A stretch of DNA of 64,000 nt from Corylus avellana (taxonomy: Eukaryota; Streptophyta; Magnoliopsida; Fagales; Betulaceae). The DNA lies in contig NC_081546.1 in the NCBI RefSeq assembly GCF_901000735.1, positions 10,506,152 through 10,570,151 of the forward strand. The letters are read 5' to 3'. Shown here in pieces: positions 1-11,864 of the stretch (positions within the stretch are counted from its first letter, which is position 1; each line of letters opens with the position of its first letter). Under the pieces are notes generated by a model. That model was not told the origin of the DNA. It made no database searches and saw nothing but the letters and a program-made list of their open reading frames with translations. A program made the position numbers and the translations under genes.

Positions 1-640
1 TCCAAAACCAAAAAAAAAAAAAAAAAAAAAATGTTAACCATTCTAATTAAAGGGATTTTGCAAAAAGCTTCATGGGAAGGAAGCTTTCTGCAGAGGACGA
101 TTTCATAGTTCATTTTTTTCTCTTTCTTCTCTGCTTGTTATCTCCCTAGAACAATGAAAATCTTCTCCCCTTAACTCTTAAATGCTGCATCAAAGGAGGA
201 ATGGCCTCGAGCATGGAGTTGATTTTACAGTCTGCAAAATCGAAGAACATGTCTCCTTCCTCTTGTGTGTATACATAAGACCATACTCTTTTATTTTTTT
301 TTTACAAGTGTTTTGATTTTTTTTTGTAACAAATGAAAATACATAATAAAACATCTTTTTTTTTTTTTTTGGTGAGAGAGAGAGAGAGGAAGGCTCAAAT
401 AGTGTTCATTCAACAAGGTGAAACTCCTCCCCTTCTTTAATTTTTGCTTTAATTCCTTTCTTTTGCTTAATTCTCTTTTGGTTTTAAGTAGTTCTTGGAG
501 GGATTGTTGGGATTTTTGGCTGAGTTTTTGATTTTGATTTTCTTGTTTGAGAATCAATCGAGTGCTGAAGTTTTGGCTTCAATTTTCTGTTTTGTTTTGC
601 ATTTGGCTAAAAATAGGTGGAAATGTGAGATTTTTTTTTT
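1..640. other. No gene recognised; poly(A)/poly(T) and AG-rich spacer
   Basis: Contains homopolymer runs (about 11-30, 294-303, 357-370) and a GAGAGA tract. The Lys-rich minus frame across it is low complexity. It presumably lies in intron 3 of the disrupted GLR copy if exons 4-5 are further left. Confidence 0.5.
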
Positions 641-646
641 GGTCCT

Positions 647-849
647 TTGTATTGGATGAAATATAGGTGTTTGGGTGAAAATTTTAGTTTTCTCCACGGG
701 GGCAGCTGGTTGCATAATCCTAACACTTACCATGTTGTCCTACCCCCTAAGGGCGTTACGAGGAAGGTCATTGCTCGAGTTTCATTCACTAGCAGCTTGT
801 ATGATGAGGGTGTGAATTCGATGGCGAATTCTCTTCAACCTGGGGAGGA
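647..849 (+). pseudogene. Gypsy pol C-terminal scrap plus polypurine tract
   Basis: The frame ends in SMANSLQPGEDDVDQ, matching the C-terminal tail LRANSLQPREDDIDQ at 22600-22640. The purine run CTGGGGAGGA sits directly before the LTR start at 850, as expected for a Ty3/gypsy polypurine tract. Confidence 0.7.
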
Positions 850-1315
850 TGATGTAGACCAGAAAGCTAGGGATTTCATAAAGAGGGACGGGACACTCCT
901 AGGAAGTCACCATAGTAATTCCTGAGACATGAAGCTGAATTTCATAGTGCTTCGTCTGCAACTATTCGGATGAGAGGAATGAAGTGACTTCCTGAGAGCT
1001 TCATCTGCAGCCGTCCGGACCGGATTAGTCATAAAAGTTTAAACTGACTTATTTTTTATTTACTACTAGGGTTAGGATTTTGGGGGCTATAAATACATGC
1101 TTATAAACCCCAAGAACGTAGCTTTGATTATCTTTCAGTTTTTATCAATAAGAAGCCTTAGAGTTGAGTTTCTTCATTATTTTCCTTCAAACCCTAAATA
1201 GACTTTAGCGTTTTGAGAAGATTTCTTAGATCTTTGATAGACTCAAGGTTTAAGCGATATTTATCCCTCCTTTCTTGTTGTTTATCTTTGCAACCCACAA
1301 CGTCTTACTGCATCA
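850..1315 (+). repeat. LTR of the TGATGTAG...CATCA gypsy family
   Basis: Starts TGATGTAG and ends GCATCA (short inverted termini). It has CTATAAATACATGC near 1088 as TATA box. It shares its sequence with LTRs at 10215-11025 and 22630-23326. At 466 bp it is the shortest copy. Confidence 0.75.
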
Positions 1316-1318
1316 GTG

Positions 1319-1780
1319 TGTCTCCATGGGGAGCATCCATTTTGTTTGTAAAGAAGAAAGTCGATACTATCCGGACGTGCATAGATTTTCAGGAGTTGAA
1401 CTCGATAATGGTAAATAACAAGTACTCCTTACCAAGGACCGACTACCTACTTGATCAATCGAAATGAACGAGTTTCTTTACAAAAAAAGACTTTCGATCA
1501 GGGCACTATCAATTGAATATACAAAGTGAAGACATTGAAAATACAACAATCAAGACCTGGTATGTCCATTAGCAGTTTTTGATCATGTCATTCAAGTTGG
1601 CTAACACACCATCAATTTCTAAGGACTTGATGAATAATGTATTTCACAATTACCTGTACTGGTTAATGGTCATTTTATTTGAAGACATATTAGTCTACTC
1701 GACTGATCATCAAAAACACGCAAACCATCTTAGAGTAGTGTTGGAAATATCTCATCAACAAATTCCTTGATAATATATTT
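1319..1780 (+). pseudogene. Ty3/gypsy reverse transcriptase fragment, frameshifted
   Basis: [35 protein letters not shown], then LANTPSISKDLMNNVFHNYL and a degenerate catalytic box FEDILVYS (normally IDDILVYS) spread over shifted frames. These are RT motifs 1-5 of Ty3/gypsy. It begins immediately after an LTR with no gag or protease, so this is a rearranged scrap. Confidence 0.8.
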
Positions 1781-3130
1781 TTACCATCTCCTTTTAAGGG
1801 TTTTGGCTTCACCTCCTTGCTTGGTAGGAGTATAATGTTCACATTATCAAAGATGAAACAATATGTATTTTTGTCCAATGATGCATGGCAACCTTATTAA
1901 ATTGCCATGGTGCACCTATAGAAAATGACAAGTATCCATGGCAATTACATCACACCACACCTTATACCTATATTTAGACCAAAGGGAAAAGAATACTAGA
2001 GAACATTTAAAATCCGTCACCTTTTTTCCTTTCCTAATTCATGCCAATCGGTAGGACAAGGTTGCTTCTCCATCTTAAACTCCAATTTATGTACGACCTC
2101 TTCAAACACCACATTGTCATAGCTCTTTGAATCAATCACGAGCCTACAAACCTTACCTCTTGTGGTACAAGTAGATTTGAAGATGTTGTTACACCTCCAA
2201 TCTTCCCTTTCAACCGTACGTATGGGGTGTAAAGCATGCTCTCCTAACTACCAGTAAAGGACCTTCATCCATCTGAAAACGTTCCTCACCGATCACCTCT
2301 TCAGCATCAAATTCAAGCCATTATTCAAAATCAACCAAGGCATCTTCATCCATATATTCCCCGGATTCAATAAATAGGCCTTTTCCATACCGATCACCCT
2401 TTGTACATTCCACTACCCTATAACCCGATTCACCAAATTTAAAGCAACATAGGGATGTGCTCGATGAAGCTACCTTATTATGTTGCACATTTGGCTTTCC
2501 TCTAGTTTGTGTAGGTTTGGGTTACACCACATGTAGGGGGTGTGGAACTAGTGCCGTTATTACCCACTAACTCTTCCTCCTATCAATCTCAAAGGCCTCC
2601 TAAACAACGTCTTTTTATAGGTGTAAGCTCTTTGATATGCTTCATATACATTAATAGGGTCAAAGAAATTTAAAGAATCTTGGAATTGTTGTCGCATGCC
2701 TCCAATGTATCATGAAACAAACTAATCATCATACTCCACCAAATCCACTCGAGCCACTAGCTTGTAGAACTCCGCCATGTATTCGTATAGGGTCCTCATA
2801 TAATTATAGGGCAAGAATGCAGCCTTCATTTGCTTTAATAATTTCTCTCAACTATTGATCATCTCCTTTTTTTGTTGCACTCTACTTTACTTTACTTACT
2901 GCCACCACACAGCAACTCTTCCTTTGAATTTGGTTGCCACCAAAGGAACTCTTCGATTATCAAGTACTTCTTTAAAGTCCAAGATCTCTCCTACAGCAAC
3001 TACCCAATCAAGAAATTTGTTAGGTTTCAAGCAACCTTGGAATTCCAGGATGTCAAGTTTCAATCCTCACTCCTATTTACTAGCGTTGCTTTGCGCCACA
3101 ACACACTCCATCCTCGTTGGAAAAGAAGGC
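1690..3130 (-). pseudogene. Gypsy gag-zinc knuckle-protease remnant, reversed
   Basis: Reading the minus strand from about 3100: gag motifs (IPEFQGCLKPNKFLDWVV, KEVLDNRRVPLVATKFKGRVAVWW), a degenerate knuckle CFKFGESGYR near 2440, then protease-region text to LLPSKEVKPKPLKGDG near 1800. Many stops and frameshifts. It is opposite in strand to the RT at 1319. Its right edge (about 3130) is where homology to the GLR intron 3 resumes. Confidence 0.72.
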
Positions 3131-3239
3131 TGGATAAGTAGTAAATTATTCTAGAAGAATGAAAATTCCATACTTTTTGGTTTCTATGAAAGAAGTTTTT
3201 AGATTTGTAATAGCCATGCAAGTGTGTGAAGGTGGTATA

Positions 3240-5168
3240 TGTTGGGAATAAGTGTACAAATGAGAGATTTTTACAGCGGAAAATACAAATTCTCATCCCC
3301 AAGAACATTTTTATGAAGAACATGTGAAGAACTGTTGCTATTTAAAATTAAATCACAAGATGAAGAATACTTACTTGGATATCAATGGCCACACCTAGCT
3401 TTGGGCAAAAATCTTTTTGCTTTTCTTCTTTCTCCAAGAACACGACAGATCTTAGGGATGATAAGACCTCTAGATCTTCTCACCAATGACTGATAATAAC
3501 CAAAAGAGTGTGGGCTCTTACTTGACTCTTGAGAGTTTAGGCTCTTCTTTATTTGTAGGCTTAGCATGCTAGCAGATGTGGAGATTTAAACAATGTGGGA
3601 CAAGTGCTAATTCTAATTTAATTAGAACTAGGAGAAGCTAATCCTAGCTTCACTAGGATTGAGGTGGACAACTAGGGTTGTGAAAACCCTAACTTCCACT
3701 TCTCCTTAAAGTAATGCATGGGGCCAGGAAAAATTTTGTTGGCCTCATGCGCCTCCCTAGGGATTTGGGCCCTGGGTTTTATCTTAGCCAAGTCCCTTCA
3801 ATTACCAAGCAACGCATAGGGCGAGGGAGTTTTCCCTGGCCTCATGCGTTCTACTTGATCCTTGGACTTCTAGGTTTTATCCCAATCCCGATTCTCCATA
3901 CGTGCATCTCTGCACTGTATCTCGCTAGCCCATGTTTTAAATAAATAAAACAAGGAACCTAATAAATAAGAAAACCTATTTTTAGTTAAATTACATCAGC
4001 TTGGTGAGGGACCTAAAGAGAAAAATAATTATTGGCTTAAATATGTCTATAATCATATCTCCCCGAGATTCGTTACGCAACAATATTTTAATCACAATTA
4101 ATTCCACTAAATAATTGTGACTACACTCCAATAAATATTTTTGATTAAACAATTAATTCATTTGACTTACTTAATGTTGACTTATGATCACTCCATGAAA
4201 TATTCCGTAGTAAAATTAAGGCTAAGGATACTACCACTTAATTCTCTACCTCTTTATCCTTGAGTCACTGAATTTTACATTGTTCTCATACTTGTGAAAG
4301 CACATGTATATATTTTGGCATGCCAACCAAAATGCTTTGGCCGAAGACTTAGAAAATAATATCCATAAAATCTATCTTAAGGGAAAATTTCTTGTCTCTT
4401 TGTCCTCCGACAAAAGATTTGGATTCCCTCCTGGAAAAGGCATTCCCACAATGCTTCATGCGATTACCTAACATATCGAGGTTATTTATGTCGTGTCCCT
4501 TATTGCCTAGGTGTGAGAAAGTGGATGTGCATATATAGAGCATACTCTCTCTAAATGGTATGAGGCTTTTTGGGATAAACCCAATAACAAAACTGTACGA
4601 GCTGAGGCCCTAAGCAGATAATATCATACCACTTGGAGCGGGGTGTTACATATGGTATCAAAGCCGAAGCCCAACCTGAGATTGGAGGAACATGCACAGG
4701 CCCATGAAGGTCACCAACGAGGACAGTAGGTCCTAAAAAAAGGTAATTCTGGCGTCCCACATCGCCTGGGTGTAAGAAATGAGATATGCTTTTATAGAGC
4801 ATGTTTCCCCTAAATGGTATGAGGCCTTTTGAGGGTAAACCCAATAACAAAAGCATGCAGGCTAAGGCCCAAAGCGGACAATATCATACCATTTGGAACG
4901 GGATGTTACAATTTCGACCGATAATAGGTCTCATTCTTGGATACCACTTGTGTGATAACCACGTTACTCATACTCATAGTCATATTCAATGTAATCCTAT
5001 GACCCATGTATAATAAATATGATGAAATTTGGTGACAAGTATGTAAAAGATATTTTATATGCCATATGCTCAAATCCTTTAATCAGTAAATAAAACATAT
5101 ATTCGTTACAAATATTTGATGTCAACATAAACATAAAATCATTAGGATTTAGGGTGCAATCCCCAATA
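3240..5168 (-). mobile_element. Solo LTR X1 in GLR intron 3, 5-bp TSD GTATA
   Basis: Begins TGTTGGGA and ends CCCCAATA (decayed CCCAACA). It is flanked by GTATA at 3235-3239 and 5169-5173. The paralogous intron at 53499-53503 has one GTATA and no insert. Related to X2 at 14293-16345. The promoter-like end reads on the minus strand. It contains no coding sequence and is itself interrupted by a TRIM. Confidence 0.9.
4489..4910 (+). mobile_element. TRIM (miniature LTR retrotransposon)
   Basis: Two direct repeats of 162 bp (4489-4650) and 161 bp (4750-4910), each ending G(G/A)TGTTACA, flank a 99-bp interior. The interior starts with TGGTATCAAAGCC (4653-4665), a primer-binding site of the initiator-tRNA-Met type, and ends with a purine run AAAAAAAGG. 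Flanks are ATTTA and ATTTC, a TSD with one mismatch. There is no coding capacity. X2 lacks it at the matching place. Confidence 0.85.
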
Positions 5169-5257
5169 GTATATTGTGCATAGTCCTTGTATTGAGTATT
5201 TGAATCGCTTGTTAGTGTCATATAAGAATAAATTAGAACATGGTAAAGGGAACTTAC

Positions 5258-5570
5258 GATGTGAAAAGACCATGGTGGAGAAGGCATACCACAAGCTTGT
5301 CCCAATTTGATGCGATGGAGGCCCGCGAAAATCATCATTTATTCGATGTTCAAGAACCCATACCACAAAGCCTATGAAGACAAAGAAACAACCGCTTGTT
5401 ATCCAAAGGTCGAAAGTTAAAGGCTTCAAGAACACCCATGCATTTTTTCTCTCGCTATCTTTGACTGGCACAACCATTGACACACTAGACTCCATGTATG
5501 GCAATGTAAAGTCCACAAAGTTAGACCGGTTGGCTATGATTGTTGTATCTCCTACGGCAGCGTTGAATTT
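5258..5570 (-). pseudogene. GLR paralog, exon 3
   Basis: End of S1, M1 and pore (STMVFSHR). Open frame with intact acceptor (GTGACAG/AAATTC) and donor (CATC/GTAAGT). Intron 2 is 247 bp here, against 85 bp in the intact gene. Confidence 0.9.
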
Positions 5571-5817
5571 CTGTCACGAAAACTATTTACTTCCATGATA
5601 TCTATTCACATATATGTCTATATAAGTGTCTTGTTTGGATAAAAAGTGCATTCCAGAGGAAAAAGAATAAACAAAAATAATATATATGGAGAAGTGAAAT
5701 ATTTTTGTGTTAATTTCTTCTTCAATAGCATAAACGATTTTATAGTTTATACTTGTCTTGTTTTTGTTTTCAAATGTTATCTTAGTTGTTAAAAATAGTA
5801 AGAAGATTTTTACCGAC

Positions 5818-7145
5818 CCCAAGAGATACTTGATAGACCAAATCATCATAAGTACCAGCGCTTCCACCATCAGGGTTTTCAAAGGGAATGAACTCATAGC
5901 TAACAGCGTATGGCAATGTTTCCATTACAGCATTGAAGACGTCTATGCTATACCTAGTGGCCATTTTTGTGTTAGTGCTAGGATCAGATGTCACCTTGAT
6001 AAATTTATTAAAACCATGTATTGAAACTCCTATTTGTAGCTTCTTCTTGTTTGTTGGAATGTCCCAACCTTTGGGAATAGAGCTTGAATCACCCGGCCAT
6101 ACAATAGGTCCTATATTATTCTTCGAAGTGGAATAAGTGTTTGGGTTCTTCGATTTCAATTTCTTTGTGAGTCCATTTTTTGGAGTCCAGAATGCAATCT
6201 CCCTTTCTCCATTACCATTCACATTAATTATCTTAAAAGTAGATGATTGTAGTTGCCCATTAACAAGACTGAACTCTCCAGAAAGGCCTGTAAATCTTGC
6301 ACCCAATAATGCTTCGCGAAGTTTCGAACCATTTGGATTGATCCTAGTTTCAAGATCAGTTAAGTTGCTTGAAGCATTTGTCTTTTCAAAACCAAGATTT
6401 GTGATCCCAATTTTCTCAACTGCCCTAGCCAGTGTAGAAGCAGCATCATAAGCCCATACGCTAACAACATCCAATTCAACATAAAAAAAGTTTGGATTGT
6501 CTAGTTGGAATTTCCTTTTCCATCTAATTGTAAAATTTTCAAGCTTTTTTGTTTTTGGAACATAGGTCTTTATGCCCAATACCCCTTGCATTGAGTCCAG
6601 GACTGAAGGTTCTATGGAATTAAATGAATTGGCTATCCCTTTGGTAATGATCTAAACATAACCATCTCTCATCATTCCAATCTTTTTTGCTTTGGTGAAA
6701 AGCCGAGAACTAAGATTGTGTGACATGTGCACAATGAACACTCTTGTCTGCATTGTCATCAACTTGTAAAGTTCTTGGCCAATTTGTTCTTCTGTGCCCA
6801 ATGGAGGAATGACACTTCGATAAGGGATACGGGCATCAATCTCTTGGACGGCATCAATCAAGAAGGGTATTATTTCCTCGTAATTATTGTCTTCATAGAT
6901 TGGCACGACTTCTCTCCATCCAAAAGCTTGAGTAATTGCACTTATAGCTTTCATTTGAGATGAGTCATTTTGAGCGACTTGAAAAAAGTATGGACTCCGA
7001 AGGGAATTAAGAAAAGGGCTTGTTGCTGAGAATGATATAATGGGCACCTGAGCTTTCTCCCCTAGATCGATGACAAAGTTTGCCTGCATAGAGTTTTGTG
7101 GCCCTATGATGGCTTGCACTTCTGTATTTTTGATCAGGCTCAAAG
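5818..7145 (-). pseudogene. GLR paralog, exon 2 with premature TAG
   Basis: Amino-terminal domain plus S1. The acceptor TACAG/CTTTGAGC joins exon 1 in frame. TAG at 6654-6652 interrupts GYV-W-IIT of the paralog; downstream codons stay open to the donor. It lacks three codons relative to the intact gene. Confidence 0.9.
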
Positions 7146-7149
7146 CTGT

Positions 7150-9180
7150 ATTTCGAAAACAAACAAAACCTAATTAAAAAACATTAGACTCTTAATTTTA
7201 ATTTACAATAATAATTAGCTCATATTTCAATAGGTTAATATTTAAGAATAATTGATGAATTCATTATGATTTAGGGAGAACTTGGGTTTTTAATGATTTG
7301 GTCCTAAGCTCTTCAAAATAAGGGGGCATACATGTAGTTCAATTCATATGATACTTATTGGTTGCTAAAGCAAGTGTTTAGTTTTTTTGGAAAGGTTTAA
7401 AGCTTATTGATTTAGTCTTGGAGTAATTCCTTGGATTGGCTAAAGGAATTAGGATTTCGATGGTTTATTTACATTGCAACATAATTATTTTCTTGTTTTG
7501 TAAACTTTAAGTTTGATGGATCTAGATTTTCCTATTTGGAAAAAATACCTTAGAGCGTATTTGATCATGAATTCTAATTGAAATTATGAAGTATGTTAGA
7601 TATAGAAGTATTTTTGATATAGAAGTATACTGTTGATAATTAAAGCATTGGGGTAGAAATTAAATATGAAGAAAATACTAAATTTTTGATATAGAAACTA
7701 ATTGTTCTTATTTAGCAAACTGATTGTTATGAGAAGTGAGTAATGATATTATCACACATAAGATTTTAGTGATAAACTCTTGTAGCTGATAATCATTGTT
7801 TGTGGTCGTTAATGGAATTGGACATTCCATTGGGAAGACCATAACACATCAATTGTGATGATCTATCTTGATCATGTGATCTGTTGACTTCTGGATGATG
7901 TATTAGTATACAATGCATTGAATGGGCCATAATTTCTTTTTCTTAACACTATCTAAAGAATAATGTACACTCACGACTACTTATGCCACTTACTCTAAAT
8001 CTTAAGGAGGTCGTGGACTCACATGTAAAGCGAAGGCCACTTTGATACATTTGAGTGTGAAACCTTATTGCGGTCAAAATTGTTGATGTGTTGTGTGATC
8101 GCATTTAGTATTGTAGGAACTCTATCTCTAAGAAGAAATCCAGTTCCTTTAATTGAATTAAAGGAATAAAGAATTTACCTTTGAGATAGATTTGATGGGA
8201 TTGATCGTTCTTAATCTCAGGCCTACTTGTTTTTGTTTGAGTTCGATTGTAAAACTTTTATGCACGTAGTGAAATGAGATTTTACAAAGTACAAAGAATG
8301 GTCAAGTGATTAAATTGGGTACTTAATGTTAATCTGAAGTGAATTAAAGTGATAGTCTTAATTGACTTTAATTCAACTATAGATTATTCCATAGAAAGAA
8401 TTTATGTGTCACACATAAGTATTGTCTAAGGGATTAATTGAATAGATAAAAAGTATATACTAGAGTTCAATTACAATTATATAGTCGAATTAATTGTAAT
8501 TGAAAGTAACTTATGACAACTCATGAGATGACATGTGTCACAAGCCTATTGGAGTTAGTTATATTTTTCCTTTAGATCACCCTTTAAGATGATGAAAATT
8601 GACAATTTTATTATTATACCCATGTTTTATTTCTAACACAAGGCCAATGAATTTAGTTCCTAGGTGGCTAGTTCTGGAGATATTGGGGCTAAGACATGGA
8701 TACGGATAAAGGAGCATTGGCTACGGATAAAACCCAAGCCCATGCATTGGCTAGGAGTGAATGGGCTTGGGTGGGAGCCTTTGCCCTAGCTACATGGGGA
8801 GGAGTACTCCAACTCCTCCCAATGGCTGGGTAATTCTAGTACTACTTGTATTACCCTCTCTTACCTCTCCAAGGAACCCAAGCCTATAAATAGAGGTGCC
8901 TAATGAAGGCATAAACACACAACTAATACAATTGAGTATTACACACAATTGAGGGCAATAGCTTTCTAGATTTTATGTATTCGCAACTAGAATACAATTG
9001 AGTTCTAGTTTTCTTAAGAGTTTGAGAACCCACTCTCTTGGTCAGATTCAATTATTGAAGAAAAGACTTGAAGGCTTCATCACCTCCCTTGGTAGGCATG
9101 TTTTACATCTCAAGAGGAGAGAAGAAGAAGAAAAATCAAACAAGCCCATAACCTATGGAATGGCCGATTCTCAAGGTTAG
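7150..9180 (+). repeat. Degenerate LTR-like sequence in paralog intron 1
   Basis: No coding sequence. From about 7900 the text resembles the X-type LTRs read on the other strand: a CCTATAAATAGAGGTGCC promoter near 8882 followed by CCCACTCTCTTGG and TCAATTATTGAAG blocks like those at 14640-14700 (reverse). Borders are not clear, and the part before 7900 may be native intron. Confidence 0.4.
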
Positions 9181-9204
9181 TGCACTCTTGATGGTGATTT
9201 TTTT

Positions 9205-10210
9205 TTTTTTGGTATGATCTATCCTTTTTTCTGTGAAGTTTTCATGGTTAATGGGATCCTATTCCGTTACAAACTTGATGTACAAGTTGATCCCAACATT
9301 ACAAAAACCAATGAGGTTTTAAACGGAGAGGAAGTTAAAAGGATTTGTAGCCTAGAAATAAGCCCCAATAGAAAACATGATCAACTAATTTGGATTGGAA
9401 CGTCAAATGTGGAGTTTTTGGTAAAAGTTGCCAATCATCTGGAAAAAGAAAGGAAGATGCAAATAGAAGGAGACAATTCAAAAGCCCCATGTTTAATAAT
9501 ATGTGGGAGAGGATGTGACAAATTATTGTGCTGGGGGTGGTGAAGATGTTCTTATGGAAGCAATGCAACAATTTGCTGCCAACAAAAGAACATATTTTTT
9601 GAAGATAATGAATGATCCACTTTGTCCTATTTGTGGGTTGGATATGGAGACCTTTAGCCATATTCTGTGGAAATGTTCGTCATCCAATGATATATGGGCT
9701 GATTTTTTTTGAAAAATTAAAAAATACTTGAGGAAAGCAGATGATTTCCTACCTAGATTTAACAGGGTAGTGGAGAAACTTGAAGAGGAGAATGTTGAAT
9801 TGGTGGCCACAATAGCTAGAAGAGTATGGATCCAAAGAAATACACTTGCATTTGGAGGGGATCTCACTCATCATCAATCCCCGTTAGTACAAAGTGCTAA
9901 GAAGTCATTAGAGGACTTTTGAAGAGTTGCACAAAATATGAGAAATAACGTTGAACAAGAACGTGCTACAGTGATCCTGAAATGGACTAAAACCCCACGT
10001 GAGGTAATAAAGACAACTGGGATGAATCGATAAATGTATCAACAAAAAAGATAGGAGTGTGTGAAATTGTTAGAGACTAGGAGGGAAAGGTGTTGGCCTC
10101 AATGTGTTTCTATTTTGAGCATATCAACTTTAGGGTTTTATAAGGATTTTTTACGTCAATGGTGTTAAAAGAAGGAACTTCAAAGGGTTTCAGCCTCATT
10201 TTTTATGTTT
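9205..10210 (+). pseudogene. LINE reverse-transcriptase C-terminal scrap
   Basis: Frames contain QLIWIGTSNVEF, then the RT zinc-binding motif DPLCPICGLDMETFSHILWKC at about 9617, VWIQRNTLAFGGDLTHH, and a start of RNase H-like text near 10000. At least three frameshifts. 5'-truncated; cut on the right by the gypsy LTR at 10215. Confidence 0.8.
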
Positions 10211-10214
10211 TAAC

Positions 10215-11025
10215 TGATGTAGGGTGGAATTCACTCCTGACGAGCTTGACTAAAAATGTCATAGCTTGAGTTTTGTTCACTGGTGACTCTTTTGATGAGG
10301 ATGCGAATTCAAGGGCGAATTTGAGGGTGAGTTCTCCCCAACATGGGGAGGATGATTTAGGGGAAAATTTGCACCTAAAGATTTTTACTAAGAAGACCAT
10401 ATCTAGAGTTTCAAACCTCAGATTGGAGTAAGGTTTGCGGCATTGAAAAGCTAACTCAAATATCTATAAAGTCATGTTTCACGAGAGTGTGCTAACTCCA
10501 ATGGTTACTAGGTCAAACGGGTTGTCTAAAAGAAGTCCCGGAAGCCTCCGTTCGCTAGCCTGTTCAAACGGTGTTGCAAACTGAGCCCTCTATACGATAT
10601 TTCGTTCGAACGGAGCATTCCAGAGAGGTCCGTTTGCTAGCCCATTCGAAAGAGACTGTAAATGAAGAATAAAGTTTTTTTTTTTTAGTTTTGTTTTGTT
10701 GCCGTTCAAACGGAGAAATGTTCAATTCGAACGGCCAGTGTCAATTTGTTAAAATCGACTTATTTCGTAATACTGTTAGGGTTAGGAGTGTGGGGCCTAT
10801 AAATACATGTTTATAGCCCCAAGAACGTAGCTTTGATGTATTTTGTTAGTTTTTTCAATGAGAAAGCTTAGAGTTGAATTTCTTCTATATATTTTCCTAA
10901 AATTCTAGATAGAGTCTAGCGTCTTGAGAATAGTTCCTTAGATCCTTGATAGGCTCATGGGTTTTAAGAAGGATTGTTTCTTTCTTGTTGTTTATGCTTA
11001 CGACCCACGACATCATGCTGCATCA
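10215..11025 (+). repeat. 5' LTR of composite gypsy
   Basis: 811 bp, TGATGTAGGG to GCTGCATCA, with CTATAAATACATG near 10798. It carries repeated CGTTCGAACGG-type words (10530-10735). Its first 138 bp contain a second tail-PPT-TGAT start at 10353. Confidence 0.8.
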
Positions 11026-11026
11026 G

Positions 11027-11041
11027 TTGGTATTAGAGACC
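11027..11041 (+). other. Primer-binding site (tRNA-Met type)
   Basis: TTGGTATTAGAGACC directly follows the LTR and is close to the common plant primer site TTGGTATCAGAGCC, complementary to the 3' end of initiator tRNA-Met. Confidence 0.75.
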
Positions 11042-11229
11042 AAGTTACTTTCCATGAATGAGGAGGGGCAACCATTTTGCAGACATGAATGAAGTATACG
11101 TGCTCACAGAGGCATCACGTAAGGATCAATTGGCGATCCGTTTGTGGCACATGGAGGAGCAATTTGGTGGTATGACCATGCAGAGGAAGGAACGGATCTG
11201 CACCTAGTACGGGGTCCCTACCAATCACT

Positions 11230-11864
11230 TTGTCGACATGGGTGGTCCAAATGGTCGTCGTTGTCAACCAAGACCACGGTAGGCGGAGGTGGAAGGCGAG
11301 TTTATTGTTTGGAGTGAACCTATCAATCCTTTTGCTGGGTATGGAGCGTAGAGGAAGTTTCCTACTGCACAAGCTCATGCTATTCCATGGGGAGCAGGAT
11401 ACAAGCTCGGCATCCCCAAATTCCAAAGTGGCTTGGAACTTGAAGAATTCCTTGATTGGGTGGTTACTGTTAAAGTGGTTCTCTACTTCAAGAAGGTGCT
11501 TGATGAACGACGAGTCTCTTTAGTGTTAAACACATTCTCGGGAAGAGTTGCTGTGTGGTGGCAACAACTAAGTCAAACTAGGGTGTGGAAAGGCAAGGAG
11601 AAGATCAATAGTTGGGAGAAACTATTGAAGCACATGAGAGTCGCATTCTCGCCCCACAATTATACCATGTGCCAACAGTCACAAAATTGGAGGCAAGGGT
11701 CTATAGTTGTGTATGAAAATATAGAAAATTCCTACAAAAAGAGGGCGCATAGGGAGATGGTGGAGCTCAGGTACCAATTGGTTTCCCGATACATTAGAGG
11801 TACGTGCCGACAATTTCAAACTATATGCACCATGGGGGGACAAGGTGGCCAAGCTTGTTATTGA
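11230..11864 (+). pseudogene. Gypsy gag remnant
   Basis: LEEFLDWVV, FKKVLDERRVSLVLNTFSGRVAVWW and HMRVAFSPHNYT are Retrotrans_gag signatures. Frameshifts separate the N-terminal part. The usual CCHC knuckle between gag and protease is not seen. Confidence 0.8.

Noticed and set aside
2855..3154. Plus-strand frame of 99 codons beside the GLR intron
   Set aside because: It is antisense to a decayed gypsy gag on the minus strand.
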